DNA from: Trichinella spiralis
Lineage: Eukaryota > Nematoda > Enoplea > Trichinellida > Trichinellidae
Assembly: GCA_000181795.3 (NCBI GenBank)
Contig: CM012953.1
Coordinates: 12,264,048-12,328,047 of the forward strand
Direction of reading: 5' to 3'
Length of the DNA stretch: 64,000 nt
The notes beneath the pieces are model-generated. The model made no database searches. It saw only the letters and a program-made list of their open reading frames with translations, and was not told the origin of the DNA. Positions 38,110-49,008 of the stretch are shown here, piece by piece. The translations under genes were made by a program, and so were the position numbers. Each line of letters opens with the position of its first letter. The first letter of the stretch is position 1.

Positions 38110-38625
38110 CTGATTAAATTGCTTAAGCATAAGCTGAATATTAAAAATTACGATTCAATGAGTATATAATTCCCCTTAATATACGTTTAAGGTATATTAA
38201 GTAAATGAATGATAATATCTATCATTCATTACATTTTACTCATATTTGGCTAATAGCTTAATGACTTACTAGAGATCCAAATAATAATATCATTGTTGAC
38301 CCTGATGCAATGCTGGCACGTGCCAAGAAAAAAAACTGGGTAAAGCATGCAGCCAGAGTGAACTGGACTGGTCACTGCAAGAAAAAATGACTTTACAGCT
38401 TTAAGCATTGACTGTTCGTTGTAAAAATGACATTTCATAACACTGGTTAATAATTTTCTAGTGATAAACAATGCGGTTAACTTATAAGTAGATTAACGAT
38501 TGATTTGCTATGCAGCGATAATTTGAGCATTAGTTAATATTTGGCATTTCTACATTGACGATCAGCAAGAAAGAAAAGCAGATTTTTGATCAAGTGAAGC
38601 ATCTTCTCTATAATTCAAACGAACA
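38110..38625 (+). repeat. Diverged copy of the FBXO31-like upstream region
   Basis: Collinear with 48475-48990 in the same orientation. Shared blocks include attgctta.gcataagct, gcttactagagat, tgcaatg.tggcacgtgcc and cagccagagtgaac. Similarity is interrupted by small insertions and deletions. No F-box exon follows this copy. Confidence 0.7.
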
Positions 38626-39259
38626 ATTTTTAGTCAGTTAGATCTAGGACAGGCATACTAACAATAAAATGTGGATGAAGCAAGAGAAGAACTGTTGGTA
38701 TTAGTAAAAGAGCTTAATGGCGAGACGCTAATAAAAGTACACCATTTGCCATCTGATGTAAATGTGACCGCAGCTGCATTTCAAAAGTTAACCCATTCAG
38801 ACCGGAATTATTTTTTTCATCTAAAAATTCTGAATTTTTACAGTTTTGATGTATGATAAATATGATCATCATCTGGAAAATTTTATCTGAATTCAGCAAC
38901 ATCTTGGTATTTTTCTGTTCTGTATCATATATAATACTCTTGGTCTGAAGGGGGTATCTTTAACATGCAACGGTAATTATTATGCACAAGCATTTCATAT
39001 TTTTATGCGTGAATGTTTTATGAATAATCGTGGCAACTACTTGTCAAAGCATTATGTGGTATCATGTATGCATTCACGCCATGCAAATTTCAATCAACTG
39101 CAATTTTAGTCTTGAATTTTTCGTTGTTTTTTAATCATTTACTAATTCTTGAAACTGATATAGATAGCACATAACAAGTAATAAAATTGTGTGATTACAT
39201 GACCCCATATACAACCATGTACCATTGATGATATGGAGTAAAACAGTTCTGACGAGATG
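38626..39259. other. Intergenic DNA
   Basis: No supported gene. The short open frame at 38671-38856 has no recognisable similarity. Confidence 0.4.
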
Positions 39260-39965
39260 TTGAGCAGAGAAATGCTCTGCATTTCATGCAAACTTAATCA
39301 GGATAGAACAAAGCTTGCATCTTCAGCGTTTCTTGTCATATTGTGGCCACTTGATCTTTTCGGTAATCAGCTCGTACCTCACTGTGAACAGACCTGGACG
39401 TTGATGGTATATCAGCTCCTTGAGGAAGTCCTGTTCTCCTGGGTGGTTGCTCTCTTGGATCAAAGCAATCTTGTTGGTGAAGCAGAACGACTCACTGACA
39501 TCCGTTATATATGCAGGTAAATACATTGCTTGCTTGAATCGATTCCTTTGAGCTTGCACTCCGTTTTGTACAGTATCTATCAGTTTGCCGCTGCAATGTT
39601 GTCTAACCAGAAAAAAGATGCACCTTGTCCAATTTTTACTTTTATAGTCGACACGCTAAAGGTCTGATAGCACGTTATTCAAATCGACGCCACCCATATG
39701 AAGATTGTAGTTTTTGACAATATCTGGCACTAAAACCTCCATAACTTTTCACTGCTTTCAGCCCAATCGTTGTTTTTTATGCACTGGATTGACACTAAAA
39801 TACGTTGATGCCATTATCACCATGTGACTGTCATACCAAGCAACGGCAGTGATCCCAGTTTTATTTTCTGTTCGAAAATCCACAGCTCCTCTTCCGTTTG
39901 CTCTGTTTGCTCGCGTTGTTTACAGCGATACGGACAAGTGAGAAGGTTTTTTTGTTCAACAGAAA
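39260..39965 (-). mobile_element. piggyBac transposase relic, C-terminal half
   Basis: On the minus strand it reads GRGAVDFRTENKTGITAVAW, then YDSHMVIMASTYFSVNP, then VLVPDIVKNYNLHMGGVDLN. This is the DDE_Tnp_1_7 core ending in the hallmark YN..MGGVDL block. A further 78-codon frame (39559-39323) with QAQRNRFKQAMY continues into the C-terminal region. Stops and frame changes interrupt it, and the first catalytic Asp block and terminal repeats are not visible. It belongs to the same broad class as the RPF1-intron element but is too diverged to be a recent copy. Confidence 0.75.
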
Positions 39966-40243
39966 AACAGAAATAAAAGGATGCAGTCATTTAATGTAAA
40001 CCAAATTTAAAACCAATAACTTGATGTTGTGAGCACTTCATACACGGTCACAGTGAAATTAATTTAACCATTTTATAATGACAGAAAAAGTCGCAGAGTT
40101 ACATGAAACATTTGTTGTTTACTTTTTTATCAATAATTTTATCAAAATAGAGACAGATGAACGTTAATTTAATAAATTTTGCTAAAATGTGAAAATTAAT
40201 TCACAAATTATGAGTAGATATGAGAAAAAAAGTCAAACGCCTG

Positions 40244-40882
40244 TTATTGTTTGTCCTGTTTTGCTTCACTCTTCTCATTGTTGGCCATGTCTTCGGTTGA
40301 TTCTTCTTCCTCAGATTCTTCGTCATTATCATTTGACTGAACTATTTTGCTTGCTTGTGCAGCGGTATTGGTTTCTGCATCCTGGGGACACTGTTTTTTT
40401 TGTTCATTAATTTGTTGTTCAGTTTCTGTTTTTCTTTTAGATGAACTTTTTCTGCTTGTTTTGATCGTTTCATTTTCGAACGGTCTTCTGTAGTTCACGA
40501 CAATACATCTGCGGGCGTAGATATCCGGCATATAATTCTCCTCATCCCACAGAAGTCTTGGTTCTGAGATTGATAGGTCCTCAGGTTTCACCGCGAACAG
40601 TACTGTCAGACGATCCGCCCGCATGAAATTGTACTCAACCACCTTTGGGAAATGTATTTTCACCACTGCAGACTTATGCTTTTCGATGAAGCCGTACGTT
40701 GGGTGGGCGGACATTGCAGACGGTCTGGTGCTTTTCAAATGGAACCCGATGGTAACGTCAGTGGGGTTTGTGATTTCAAATTCAATATGGCGCCATTGTG
40801 TACACGACAGCCAAACTTTTATTTCTCGTAAAGGAAGGGAGATTTTTTTCAGCACTTTGTTGCTATCTGCTTCTGTAGACAT
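40244..40882 (-). CDS. MSP-domain protein with charged tail
   Basis: Intronless frame of 212 residues. Residues about 8-130 form a major-sperm-protein (immunoglobulin-like) domain: FEITNPTDVTIGFHLKSTRP, then PTYGFIEKHKSAVVKIHFPK and RADRLTVLFAVKPED. The tail is low complexity: a Lys/Arg/Ser stretch (RKSSSKRKTE), then Gln/Asn-rich and acidic (NDNDEESEEEESTEDMA). MSP-domain proteins of nematodes act in sperm cytoskeleton or, in VAP-type members, membrane contact sites; there is no transmembrane anchor here, which favours a cytosolic MSP-like role. It is flanked by transposon debris, but its frame is clean. Confidence 0.82.
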   Translation of the reverse strand: MSTEADSNKVLKKISLPLREIKVWLSCTQWRHIEFEITNPTDVTIGFHLKSTRPSAMSAHPTYGFIEKHKSAVVKIHFPKVVEYNFMRADRLTVLFAVKPEDLSISEPRLLWDEENYMPDIYARRCIVVNYRRPFENETIKTSRKSSSKRKTETEQQINEQKKQCPQDAETNTAAQASKIVQSNDNDEESEEEESTEDMANNEKSEAKQDKQ

Positions 40883-41395
40883 TTTCTCAGCAATTGTATT
40901 GTTAGAACAACTACACTGCTAAGTTGACAACCTCACATGACAATCAAAATGAACTGTGAGCAATTGAGCAGATTGTGCATATACATTGGCTCATGTATAA
41001 CTTTAAACTTTTAAATATTTTAAACTGGTTTGTTTTAAAGTAATTTCTATATTTGCTTAAAGATTTACTTAAACAAATGTAGGCATAGGTTGATCGTTTT
41101 GAAAAGTGTTCAATTTCAATTCTGCAATGTAATTTACTCAGTAATAATAATATAATAAATTTTTGTGAAATTTGTTTTATTTTGTTCTAACTTACGCTAG
41201 AAACAAAGATAGAAATTTAAAAGTTTTAATATACTGGAATATATTTTCAATAACAATTATTATTCAACTGAACTGAATTTTGGCTGATTTGTATTGCTTT
41301 GTGGGACCGTGTATTGGAACAACGCGATCATTTGTTTTACGGTAGAATAAGTGTGAGTAAATTTTGCTCTGTTTAACGTTACTTATTTGTGGTTA
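40883..41395. other. Intergenic DNA between the MSP gene and the REV3-like exon
   Basis: AT-rich. I searched it for upstream polymerase exons on the plus strand and found none. Confidence 0.5.
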
Positions 41396-41684
41396 AAAAA
41401 CTGATAGAAGGGGTCAGCTGACACTGTCGCAATATTTTCCAATCAATGCTTGTCCTGTTTGTAAAATGCTAACAACTTTATCCGTTTGCAGCAGTTTCAA
41501 AGAGGATTCTTTAAACAGTTGCTTATGCCTTTTGAAAGAGCAAAAGCATTTGCAATTGTGTTGCTCGAGTTTGATCCGACTGTGCTATGCGTGCAGCAAC
41601 ATTTTGCACAACCCTACTGCGATGGTCAATGAAGGCTGCACATCACGGGACTGTTCCGTCTATTTCAAACGACAAAGATGCTGA
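41396..41684 (+). pseudogene. Isolated exon matching the C-terminal Cys-rich tail of DNA polymerase zeta (REV3)
   Basis: An open frame reads GQLTLSQYFPINACPVCKML, later LCYACSNILHNP and finally CTSRDCSVYFKRQRC before a stop. This follows the B-family polymerase tail: the block before CysA in human REV3L is (T)ISQYFTTLHCPVC, and the CysB end (CxxC, then CxSxxC) matches polymerases zeta and delta. CysA would bind zinc and CysB a 4Fe-4S cluster or accessory subunits. No polymerase palm or thumb exons are visible on the plus strand upstream, where the MSP gene on the minus strand intervenes. It is therefore probably a detached exon or gene fragment; the frame itself is still open. Confidence 0.6.
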
Positions 41685-42094
41685 CATTTGATTTCTCCCA
41701 TTCGTGAATGCGGCGACATTTTGGATATGTTTTAATTTCTTCTGTATTTCATTTCAACGGTTTTTACAACGTGAGAATTTAAATATATAAATAACATGAA
41801 AAGCATTTTGTAGAACTGATCTGTTGATTGACATTGCAGTACAAAATAATTGTGAAATGTAATATTCGAAGTGAGTTTGCTTAAATCAAGAGAAATATAA
41901 GCTATTTAATTTTGTGCTAGCTGCAAGTGGCAATTTTATTAAACTACTGACCAGGAATTAAAATAAATTTCAGCAACTTATGATAGATAATCTTATTCAT
42001 TTTGACATTTTTACTCATCAAAGAAAGCAAACCGAACACGAAAGCATATACATAACTACCGCTACTACTGCAGTAAAACAAACATGTAGTAACT
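41685..42094. other. Intergenic DNA
   Basis: No gene or repeat that I can name. Confidence 0.4.
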
Positions 42095-42300
42095 GGCTAG
42101 GAATCTTGCCATCGACAGTCATGTCCAAGACAAATTCCAGATGGACTGCTTTCGCTACCATGTATGTGAAACCACACACGTAGCTTCCCTTTACGAGTTA
42201 GCAGCGCCTTTGCTTTATTTATGATATCTAAACATAAATTCATAAATAGTGTCGCCGCTTCAACCAGAGTAGCAAGAAGCTGATTCAACTTTGCTGGAAG
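42095..42300 (-). mobile_element. BEL/Pao-like integrase fossil
   Basis: The minus strand contains YVCGFTYMVAKAVHLEFVLD, resembling the integrase block fvClaTrAvHLElv.d of BEL/Pao LTR retroelements. It is a short broken fragment. No LTRs, reverse transcriptase or capsid part are recognisable next to it. Likely old. Confidence 0.5.
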
Positions 42301-43089
42301 GCAAGGATTATTGCACTACCCTAAATGAGATACTTTTGAACGCGATCATCTTTTTGACGATGTTCCATCTTGTGGAATGCAATACTTAAAAAGCAGTGCG
42401 ATTGATCGATCACCTGCATGCAGCTGCTGCCCTTGAATTTCACGAACTAATATTCCTACAGTTTACACAATTTTTGAAAAAGCACTGCCATTTTTTAGTG
42501 AACATGTATTTTGTAGATATGGAAAGTGTAAAACCATACCTTTATGACATCCATATATCAAGAAACAATAAAAAAGAGCATGATAAATGATCAAAAGGTA
42601 TTTCATCGGTTAGATAAATTGGGGCTTCGTTTAAAAATAAAAAAATGCGTGTCTAAAACACTTTAAAATGCATAAGGAATGCAACCAACAAAAGAAAAAT
42701 CAAATGTATTTATGAGGCGTCAATTTCACAAATGAATGTTTTTGCTAGCAGTTGATTTACATTCAAAATAGTTAGGAAGTCCTAACAGTTTTCGTAAAAG
42801 TGATTGTTATCAAATTTAATTATTACTAATTTGTGAGAACCATTTACAGAACATGGACTGGCTAAGCCAGGATTGTTGTACAACACTACAGTATTCAGAT
42901 CAAATGCAATTTATAATTTTACTTCTAATAATGAAGTGAAATAAGAGTTCACATAAACTTTTAAAACTATAAAAAGGAATGTAAAACAAACAAGGAAGTG
43001 AAATTTCACTGTAATTGTAATTGTTGTAATTTGTATTATATTGATATTCCTTCTTGTACCTGCATATTATTAGTACTATGATGTGAATT
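42301..43089. other. Unassigned DNA within the transposon-rich interval
   Basis: Contains an open frame (42396-42590) with no recognisable similarity. 42600-43080 is AT-rich. Possibly further repeat debris. Confidence 0.35.
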
Positions 43090-43480
43090 TTTGGAAAATA
43101 AATGACGGCGTTTTAAACGGTAGCAACGGTAAGTGGTCATCATATTGGACGGCATCTGACGAAATGGGCGTCTGTACCTTTTGGAATGCTTTATCAACAG
43201 TGAGTCCATTTCCAAGGACTCCCGTATCTGAAAAGCGGTGCAAGGGCTCTACTACTTCGGCCTTGTTTAGTAAAACGTTAGTTTATATGTATGATAAAAA
43301 TTCAACAGACCTAAGAAGGTTTGTCATTCGTGCTTATTTTTAGGCCGTGCAGCTTTGCGGATGGCCTCCATCTTCTTTTTAGATAGATGGCATTTTCTCA
43401 GCGTCAATACGATGGCCAAGAAACGGCTTCTGAATGTGCACTTTTCCGTTTCAGATGAATTCAGACGTCACGAAGACGAT
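43090..43480 (-). mobile_element. Ty3/gypsy fossil: reverse transcriptase/RNase H segment
   Basis: Minus-strand similarity to the join between reverse transcriptase and RNase H of Ty3/gypsy elements: blocks equivalent to FLGHxIDA, LRSFLGLxNYY, AEIAEPLHRL and KAFQKxK..xSDxVxxxYD are visible in order. It is broken (several breaks) and old. It lies beside, and is probably related to, the gypsy remains further right, with a hAT piece between them. Confidence 0.7.
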
Positions 43481-43795
43481 TGAACACAGCACCAGAAATC
43501 CAAGGTGTCAGGAATCCAGAAATGCTAATCAAGAAATTCGAAGAAAAATATGACCTCGTAGAAACATGGAAAGTAGCTGTCGACTACCCCAAGCTTCGAG
43601 AACTGACCAGAAACATTCTCGTTCTCTTTGGAAGCACTTGCATGTGCGAAGCAGCATTTTCACGATATACCCATTGAAACATAAGTACCGAAATCGACTA
43701 GCGAATGACAATCTGGAGGCTGGAATACGGATGATGGTCTCTAATGAAAAGCCTGATTTTGCGCGTCTTGTAGAAATGGTGCCGGAGTAAGGCGA
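43481..43795 (+). mobile_element. hAT transposase C-terminal (dimerisation) fragment
   Basis: First frame (43480-43677): WKVAVDYPKLRELTRNILVL then FGSTCMCEAAFSR. Second frame (43566-43790): LKHKYRNRLANDNLEAGIRM and later PDFARLVEMVPE. Together these follow the hAT C-terminal block of ZBED5/FAM200-like transposases (YP.L...A..iL..FGSTy.CE.aFS, iK.kyRnRLtdehL...lR). A single frame change separates the two halves around 43675. The rest of the transposase and its terminal repeats are absent. Confidence 0.75.
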
Positions 43796-43928
43796 GTCAT
43801 ATAGATTACCTCAAAAATTCATGTATCTTTTAAAAAGTCTAACGGCTTTTGTATTTTATTTAAATGTCTGTCATAGTAAAAGATTTTACTTAAAACAGAA
43901 TTAGATATCAATGGACAGTGTGGTTGGG

Positions 43929-44930
43929 CAATCGCTAGGCAAACTTGGCTGAGGGTGTGTTCTAAAATGATGATAAAAGATACCCTGGACAATGAAGAAT
44001 TTCATTACTTCATTGTTTCCAATGCAATAAGACATGTTACAATCACTCCGTATCGCCCAGCTTCAAACTGGCAGGCAGGTACAGGCACTAAAAATAATAG
44101 TAAAAGGAAACTGGAATTTACATCTTGCCAAATTCCTGCTAAACCAACACATAACCCCAAACAGCAAAACAGGATTGAGTCCAGCAGAATTGCTAATGTA
44201 CCACAGATAAAGAACAGAAAACCCGCATCTCGACAGCACTGCAATATCATGGAAAAGGGAAAATATTCATTAGAGAAATACGGAGAATTATAAGAAAATA
44301 AGAGCTTTCCACTCAAACGAACCAGTATACATCAAGAAGCACTCAGAAGAAAAGAAATACATCCCGTCAGTAATTGAAAGACTGGACCAACATCGTATAA
44401 TATCCGAAAGGCCAGAAGGGGAGGTATCTCGATAGTCACGTAGACCACCGTCGTTATGCTAGTCCAGAAGAGATAAAAGACAACTCAAACGAAAGTACAG
44501 AAGTGAGATCTTCGAAAAGAGGAGGAACAGAATAGGAAGCAGAACGACTGAAATCACAACAACGTTCAGAAGCACCGAACCGAGATCGCCCAATGCGAGT
44601 TAAATATGAACCAAAATATCTGGATAAATATGCATGCGAAATTCAGGAGGAAAGGGGTGTTGGGTAACCCGAAGAAATAAGTATTGACTAAACGCCAACA
44701 GAAAAGCCTGAAACAAGACAGCAATCAAAAGGCAATAATGAAACAGAAATGCCTTCAGACGGCTTAGTAATTTTAGACTGATCAGTGTATGTGCTGCGTG
44801 CGTGACGATCATTTGTATGTGTGCATTTTTACTCATTAAACTTCTTCACGTTAACTCGAGACACAATAGATTGTTGTTTGAAGCTTCGCTGACGCTTCAT
44901 CGACCAGTGATTGCTACTATTGATTATGAT
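43929..44930 (+). mobile_element. Ty3/gypsy fossil: integrase, 3' tail and probable 3' LTR
   Basis: The plus strand carries the integrase core end (family block GI.HV...PY.PASNGQAE), a basic C-terminal tail with RPMRVKYEPKYL, a polypurine run (ggaggaaagggg near 44647) and then sequence starting tgttgggtaacc that looks like an LTR start. A poly(A)-like attaaa near 44830 fits an LTR interior. The first ~65 bp instead repeat, in the same orientation, a stretch at about 45526-45580 that belongs to the antisense protease-region fossil. The element is thus rearranged. Broken, several breaks, old. Confidence 0.65.
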
Positions 44931-44939
44931 TATTACTAT

Positions 44940-45960
44940 GATTGATTGACTGCGCTAGATCCAGTTTTGCAAAAATCCCAACCTTCTTCAGGGTAGCCAA
45001 AATTTCGTTGACAGCCGGGATTTCATACAACTCTTTTCGAAACGCTTTGTTCACAGTACACTTTGATGACAGGCACAATCGACGTGGTCATGCGTGCGCT
45101 GTACAAGTTCCAAGATGCCTTGGTCAATCAGTTGATCCAATTCCTCAGAAATGCGATCTCTGAATGCAAATGGCACTCTCTGTGGGCGCATCTGGATTAG
45201 TGGTATTGATCCGTTAGTGGGAAGTGCAAATGGTGGTCTCTTCACTGTGCCAGGGCACCGGAAAATAATTCAGCATGTTCTTCTATAGATTTTTTATTGA
45301 TGCCGATGGATACACATGTTTTGAATACCAACCAAACAAATACCCAACAACTCATTCCCAGTTCCTTCCCAACAGACTACAGCGTTGTCCTTTGATGACC
45401 AAAACCTTCAATGCGCTTCTGAAAGAACCGTATTCGACCACAAGGGACGCGGCACCTACCACTTGAACAGCGTGACTTTGGAAATGTCTCACTATCGAGT
45501 AGAAAAGTTCCAGTTGTTGTTAGTTGGCTAGGCAAGCTTGGCTGAGGGTGTGTTCTAAAATGATGATAAAAGATGCCCCAGAATCCACTTGCATTGCGGT
45601 AACACGCCAGCTTAATCTAACGTGGACGCTCAGAACAAGCAGGATACCAGTCTTCTCATTGGAACTGTCTAACCGACTGATTTTCTACTCTTCTGCTTCA
45701 ACGATGATGAATTTGCAGCATTCCGGCCGGATTTCGCAGCTCACAGTTTCGTCGTCACAATGGATTGGGATTCAACTCCACAGGCACGTTCAATGTGGTC
45801 AACATGTTTACAGAAATCACAGCTGACATTCTTGAAGCAACAGGTCTTCTATGGATGTGGTCCACTACATCTGTTGCAATGTCTAGGCGATTGTGGTAGA
45901 TTGTTCACCTGTCGTCAGCGTGGGTTTCAGGCTGAGCCATCATAATCACTTTTTCTGTGA
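44940..45960 (-). mobile_element. Ty3/gypsy fossil: nucleocapsid zinc knuckle, protease and reverse transcriptase start
   Basis: On the minus strand, from right to left: a gag-type double zinc knuckle (CxxC...PH....C then CDFCKHVDHIERAC), a retroviral-type protease region with the active-site block DSGAS, and the N-terminal reverse transcriptase block RVPFAFRDRISEELDQLIDQ with GILELV. Order and spacing fit the gag-pol junction of Ty3/gypsy. Broken with many breaks and no intact LTR seen at its right side. Head-to-head with the plus-strand integrase piece. Confidence 0.72.
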
Positions 45961-47631
45961 GCCACACACTGTAGTAATAATATGCAGGTACAAGAAAGGG
46001 AAATCAATGAGATACAACAGTAATATTATTTTATTATAATAATAAAATTATGATAACAGTCAGCAGAGTCAAAACTGTTTTATGTACTGATAGACGTATG
46101 ATGATAAATTTTCCTCTTAAATTTTTGTTAGACATATTCTCAGTTTACATTTATGACTCATCACATTTTTTAAATGTAAGCATTATTAATTTATAAAAAC
46201 ATAAAACTAAGCCTGCTGAAAAATAAAATAGTCGACAGCATTCCATTGATGATAATTTAAATAATTGCTTGATTGAGAAAAGCAATTAATATACAAATAA
46301 TAATGCAATAACTGTTTTATAAGTTCTGTAACGAAATAAATAACTTTAAAATGTGGTAATTATTAAGCTATCAGTGTTATAATTTTACTCACAGCAGAAA
46401 TATATTTTTCAGTGTGTCATTTATATTTAGTTTCATTCTATTTCCTTTAAACAAACTTCATCTAATATTAATTAATTCACAATTATTTCAGCAATTTACA
46501 GCATAATGATATTAAAAATGCACTTCAAAGCAATTTATTGTTGATTTTGGTTGCAAAATGCGCAGTGTAAAATAGATCCGGACATCAGATTTTAGTTTTT
46601 ATTTAATATAAAAGCCGTTATTTACATTTCATATTTTTCATATTCATATTTATATTCATATTTTCATATATTACATAACGATTATTAATCAACAAACTGG
46701 AGTTAACAGCTTTATTTAGTAATGAATCTGAAAGGCAGTTGAATACGAAACTAATTTGCGGATGTACATTTTTTGTTATACTTCTATTTTTAATTTCTGA
46801 TTGTAATTTATTAATTATAATATGATTATGACTGAATTGTTTTTAATAACAATTTAACAATAAGAATGCAATTAATAATAATGCATTTTAAAAGAATTAC
46901 ATGTTACAGTCAAAAAATTCTTTGACATACACACAAATGCTGTTTTAATATGTAAATTTTAGCATGTACAGCTAATAAATAAATTTTTATTTTTGGAAGC
47001 ATTATATTGATGAGAAAGCATTAAATTTAAATCTTGATATTATGTCGCTTCAGTTATAATTTAAGCAGTTGGCAAATTCTAAAATCATGTAGTTTTTAAA
47101 TTATAGATTAATTATAATTATATAATAAACATATTCGTCTTATAAAACTAAGAACTAAGATATCGTTTTGTATAAAAAAAAATAATTTACGCAATCATGC
47201 AATATTTTTTGTATTTGATATTTTGATTTTCAAAATTTTTAGTTGACATAGTATGCAACATAATAATAAAAAAGGTTCACCTTGCACGAGTGCTCACATC
47301 TGTTTTATTTAATCATCATGCATTGACGTGTTTATAATAATAGCCAGCAGTGTTATTTCATATGTACTTTTCTAAATACATATTTTGATAACGCTTTAAT
47401 GTAAGTCTTGATAGAATAAAAAACCTAATAAAATAAACTGAAGTGATAAGTTAGTATAATTTTATTTGATTAATTTTAAAGTCAGTGGGATATGATATTG
47501 AACTTTTCAAATAAATGATGCAAAACAACAGATTACATCATTTCTTATTGTAAACATTCTGTCATGTAAAAATATATATATATGCATATGACTTGCATTT
47601 TGAAGCAACAGTGTTTTAATCAAAAAGAAAA
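45961..47631. other. AT-rich intergenic DNA
   Basis: No genes seen. A small tandem stretch of ttcatattt-type repeats lies at about 46625-46680. Confidence 0.5.
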
Positions 47632-47951
47632 ATGCACGGTGTTACTTTCTTTGCTCTTGCATCTTGCTTGGTGTTTAGTGTTTGTACTGCCGCCCCTCTG
47701 ATTGTTAGAATTTATGAGGAAGGATTTGATACTGTAGAAGTTACATCAGTCTCAAGAGAATCAGTCGGCGATTATGAATCACATTATGAAGATAGAGATT
47801 ATCAGAGATCCGCGAAATATCCGAAATTGGTTAAAGAATTTGGTAGCATTTATGAAGTGATTTTTTGTTAACTCATTTTTATGAAATTATTAATTTAGAT
47901 ATCTCTGAAAAAGTAGCAGCACGAAGGGCAGCAGCAGCGCAGCAGCAATAA
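47632..47951 (+). CDS. Small secreted protein, 88 residues
   Basis: Exons 47632-47842 and 47899-47951 (56-nt intron) join in frame. A clear signal peptide (MHGVTFFALASCLVFSVCTA, cleavage likely after CTA) precedes an acidic, Tyr/Asp/Glu-rich mature chain (RESVGDYESHYEDRDYQ). The end is Ala/Gln-rich (AARRAAAAQQQ). No cysteines remain after cleavage. A TATA-like AT run precedes it, and a poly(A) signal (aataaa) lies at about 48015. Family unknown; it could be an extracellular or cuticle-associated peptide. Confidence 0.65.
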
Positions 47952-48474
47952 GAAAAATGAAAATTTGTAAATGAAAAAAATCAGTATTATCAAACAAAGT
48001 ATATTGTAAATTTAAATAAAACGTGATTTTGAACTGTGCTTTATAACTGTATTTTTTATTAAGTACTTTTCAGCAAATTTCATCATATTTTGAGTTAGCT
48101 GAAAGAATTTTGTAATGAAACTACAAGACAGCTATAATTTTAGTTTTCTAATGAGAATTTTTTCAAATAAAATGATGCGAAGAAGTGTATAATAGATTAT
48201 ATTTTATTTAATTCATTTTAAATACATATTTTATAAATTATATAATTCGGTGATCAAATAATGACACTGTGGTGATCTCTAAAGATCTCCTTATAATGTA
48301 TGTTTGTCAATCTGTTATGTGAATATTCATTAAGCATATAATCTAAGAAAATTGCTGTTTGCTTAACTAGAAAAGTATGCTTATGAAAAAAATATGATGA
48401 CATTGTATTTGCAATTAAAGTAAATTATTGAAGAAAAATTGCCTCAATTTTGAATGGGCACTTTCAATACAGCC
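47952..48474. other. Intergenic DNA
   Basis: 3' flank of the small secreted gene. Nothing further seen. Confidence 0.4.
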
Positions 48475-48990
48475 GTTTAAATTGCTTAATCATAAGCTAA
48501 ATATTGAAAAGTATTATTCAATGTACAATATTCTGAAAAAATGGTTGGATAGTTATCATTCATTATAATTTACTCGAATTCATCTATAAGCTTAACGGCT
48601 TACTAGAGATTCATATAATAATATCAGTGCTGACCCTGTTGCAATGGCGGCACGTGCCAAGAGAAAAAAATTGGGTTATCACACACAGCCAGAGTGAACC
48701 CGACGGGTCACTACAGGGCAGATTGACCTTTCCTATTTGAGCTGAAAGCTTTTATTCATCATAAAAAATACATTCGTTAACATTGGCTAATAATTTCTAC
48801 CGGTCAACAATACAGTTAACCTATATGTATATTACTTACTACACCAACGATTAGTTTGCTTCGTAGCGGTAACCTGACCATCGGTCATTGGTATTTGGTG
48901 GTAAGATTTTCATGCTGACCCTCAGCTAGAAAGAACAGCAAATTTCTGGTCAAGCAAAGCATTTTTTTTATCAAAAAAAATTTTAAGCAT
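48475..48990 (+). repeat. Repeat copy directly upstream of the FBXO31-like gene
   Basis: Matches 38110-38625 collinearly. It ends less than 20 bp before the start codon at 49009, so it contains the gene's likely promoter and 5' UTR. It is less AT-rich in the middle (ggcggcacgtgcc, cccgacgggtcac). It could be a dispersed element that supplies the promoter, or the promoter could have been duplicated to the other site. Confidence 0.7.
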
Positions 48991-49008
48991 CTGCTTTTCG
49001 CAAAAAGT

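Noticed and set aside
41279-41345. Possible upstream exon (WDRVLEQRDHLFYG) for the REV3-like exon
   Set aside because: Has a donor-like gtagaa after it, but the residues do not match the region preceding the Cys tail in family B polymerases and the frame does not connect convincingly.
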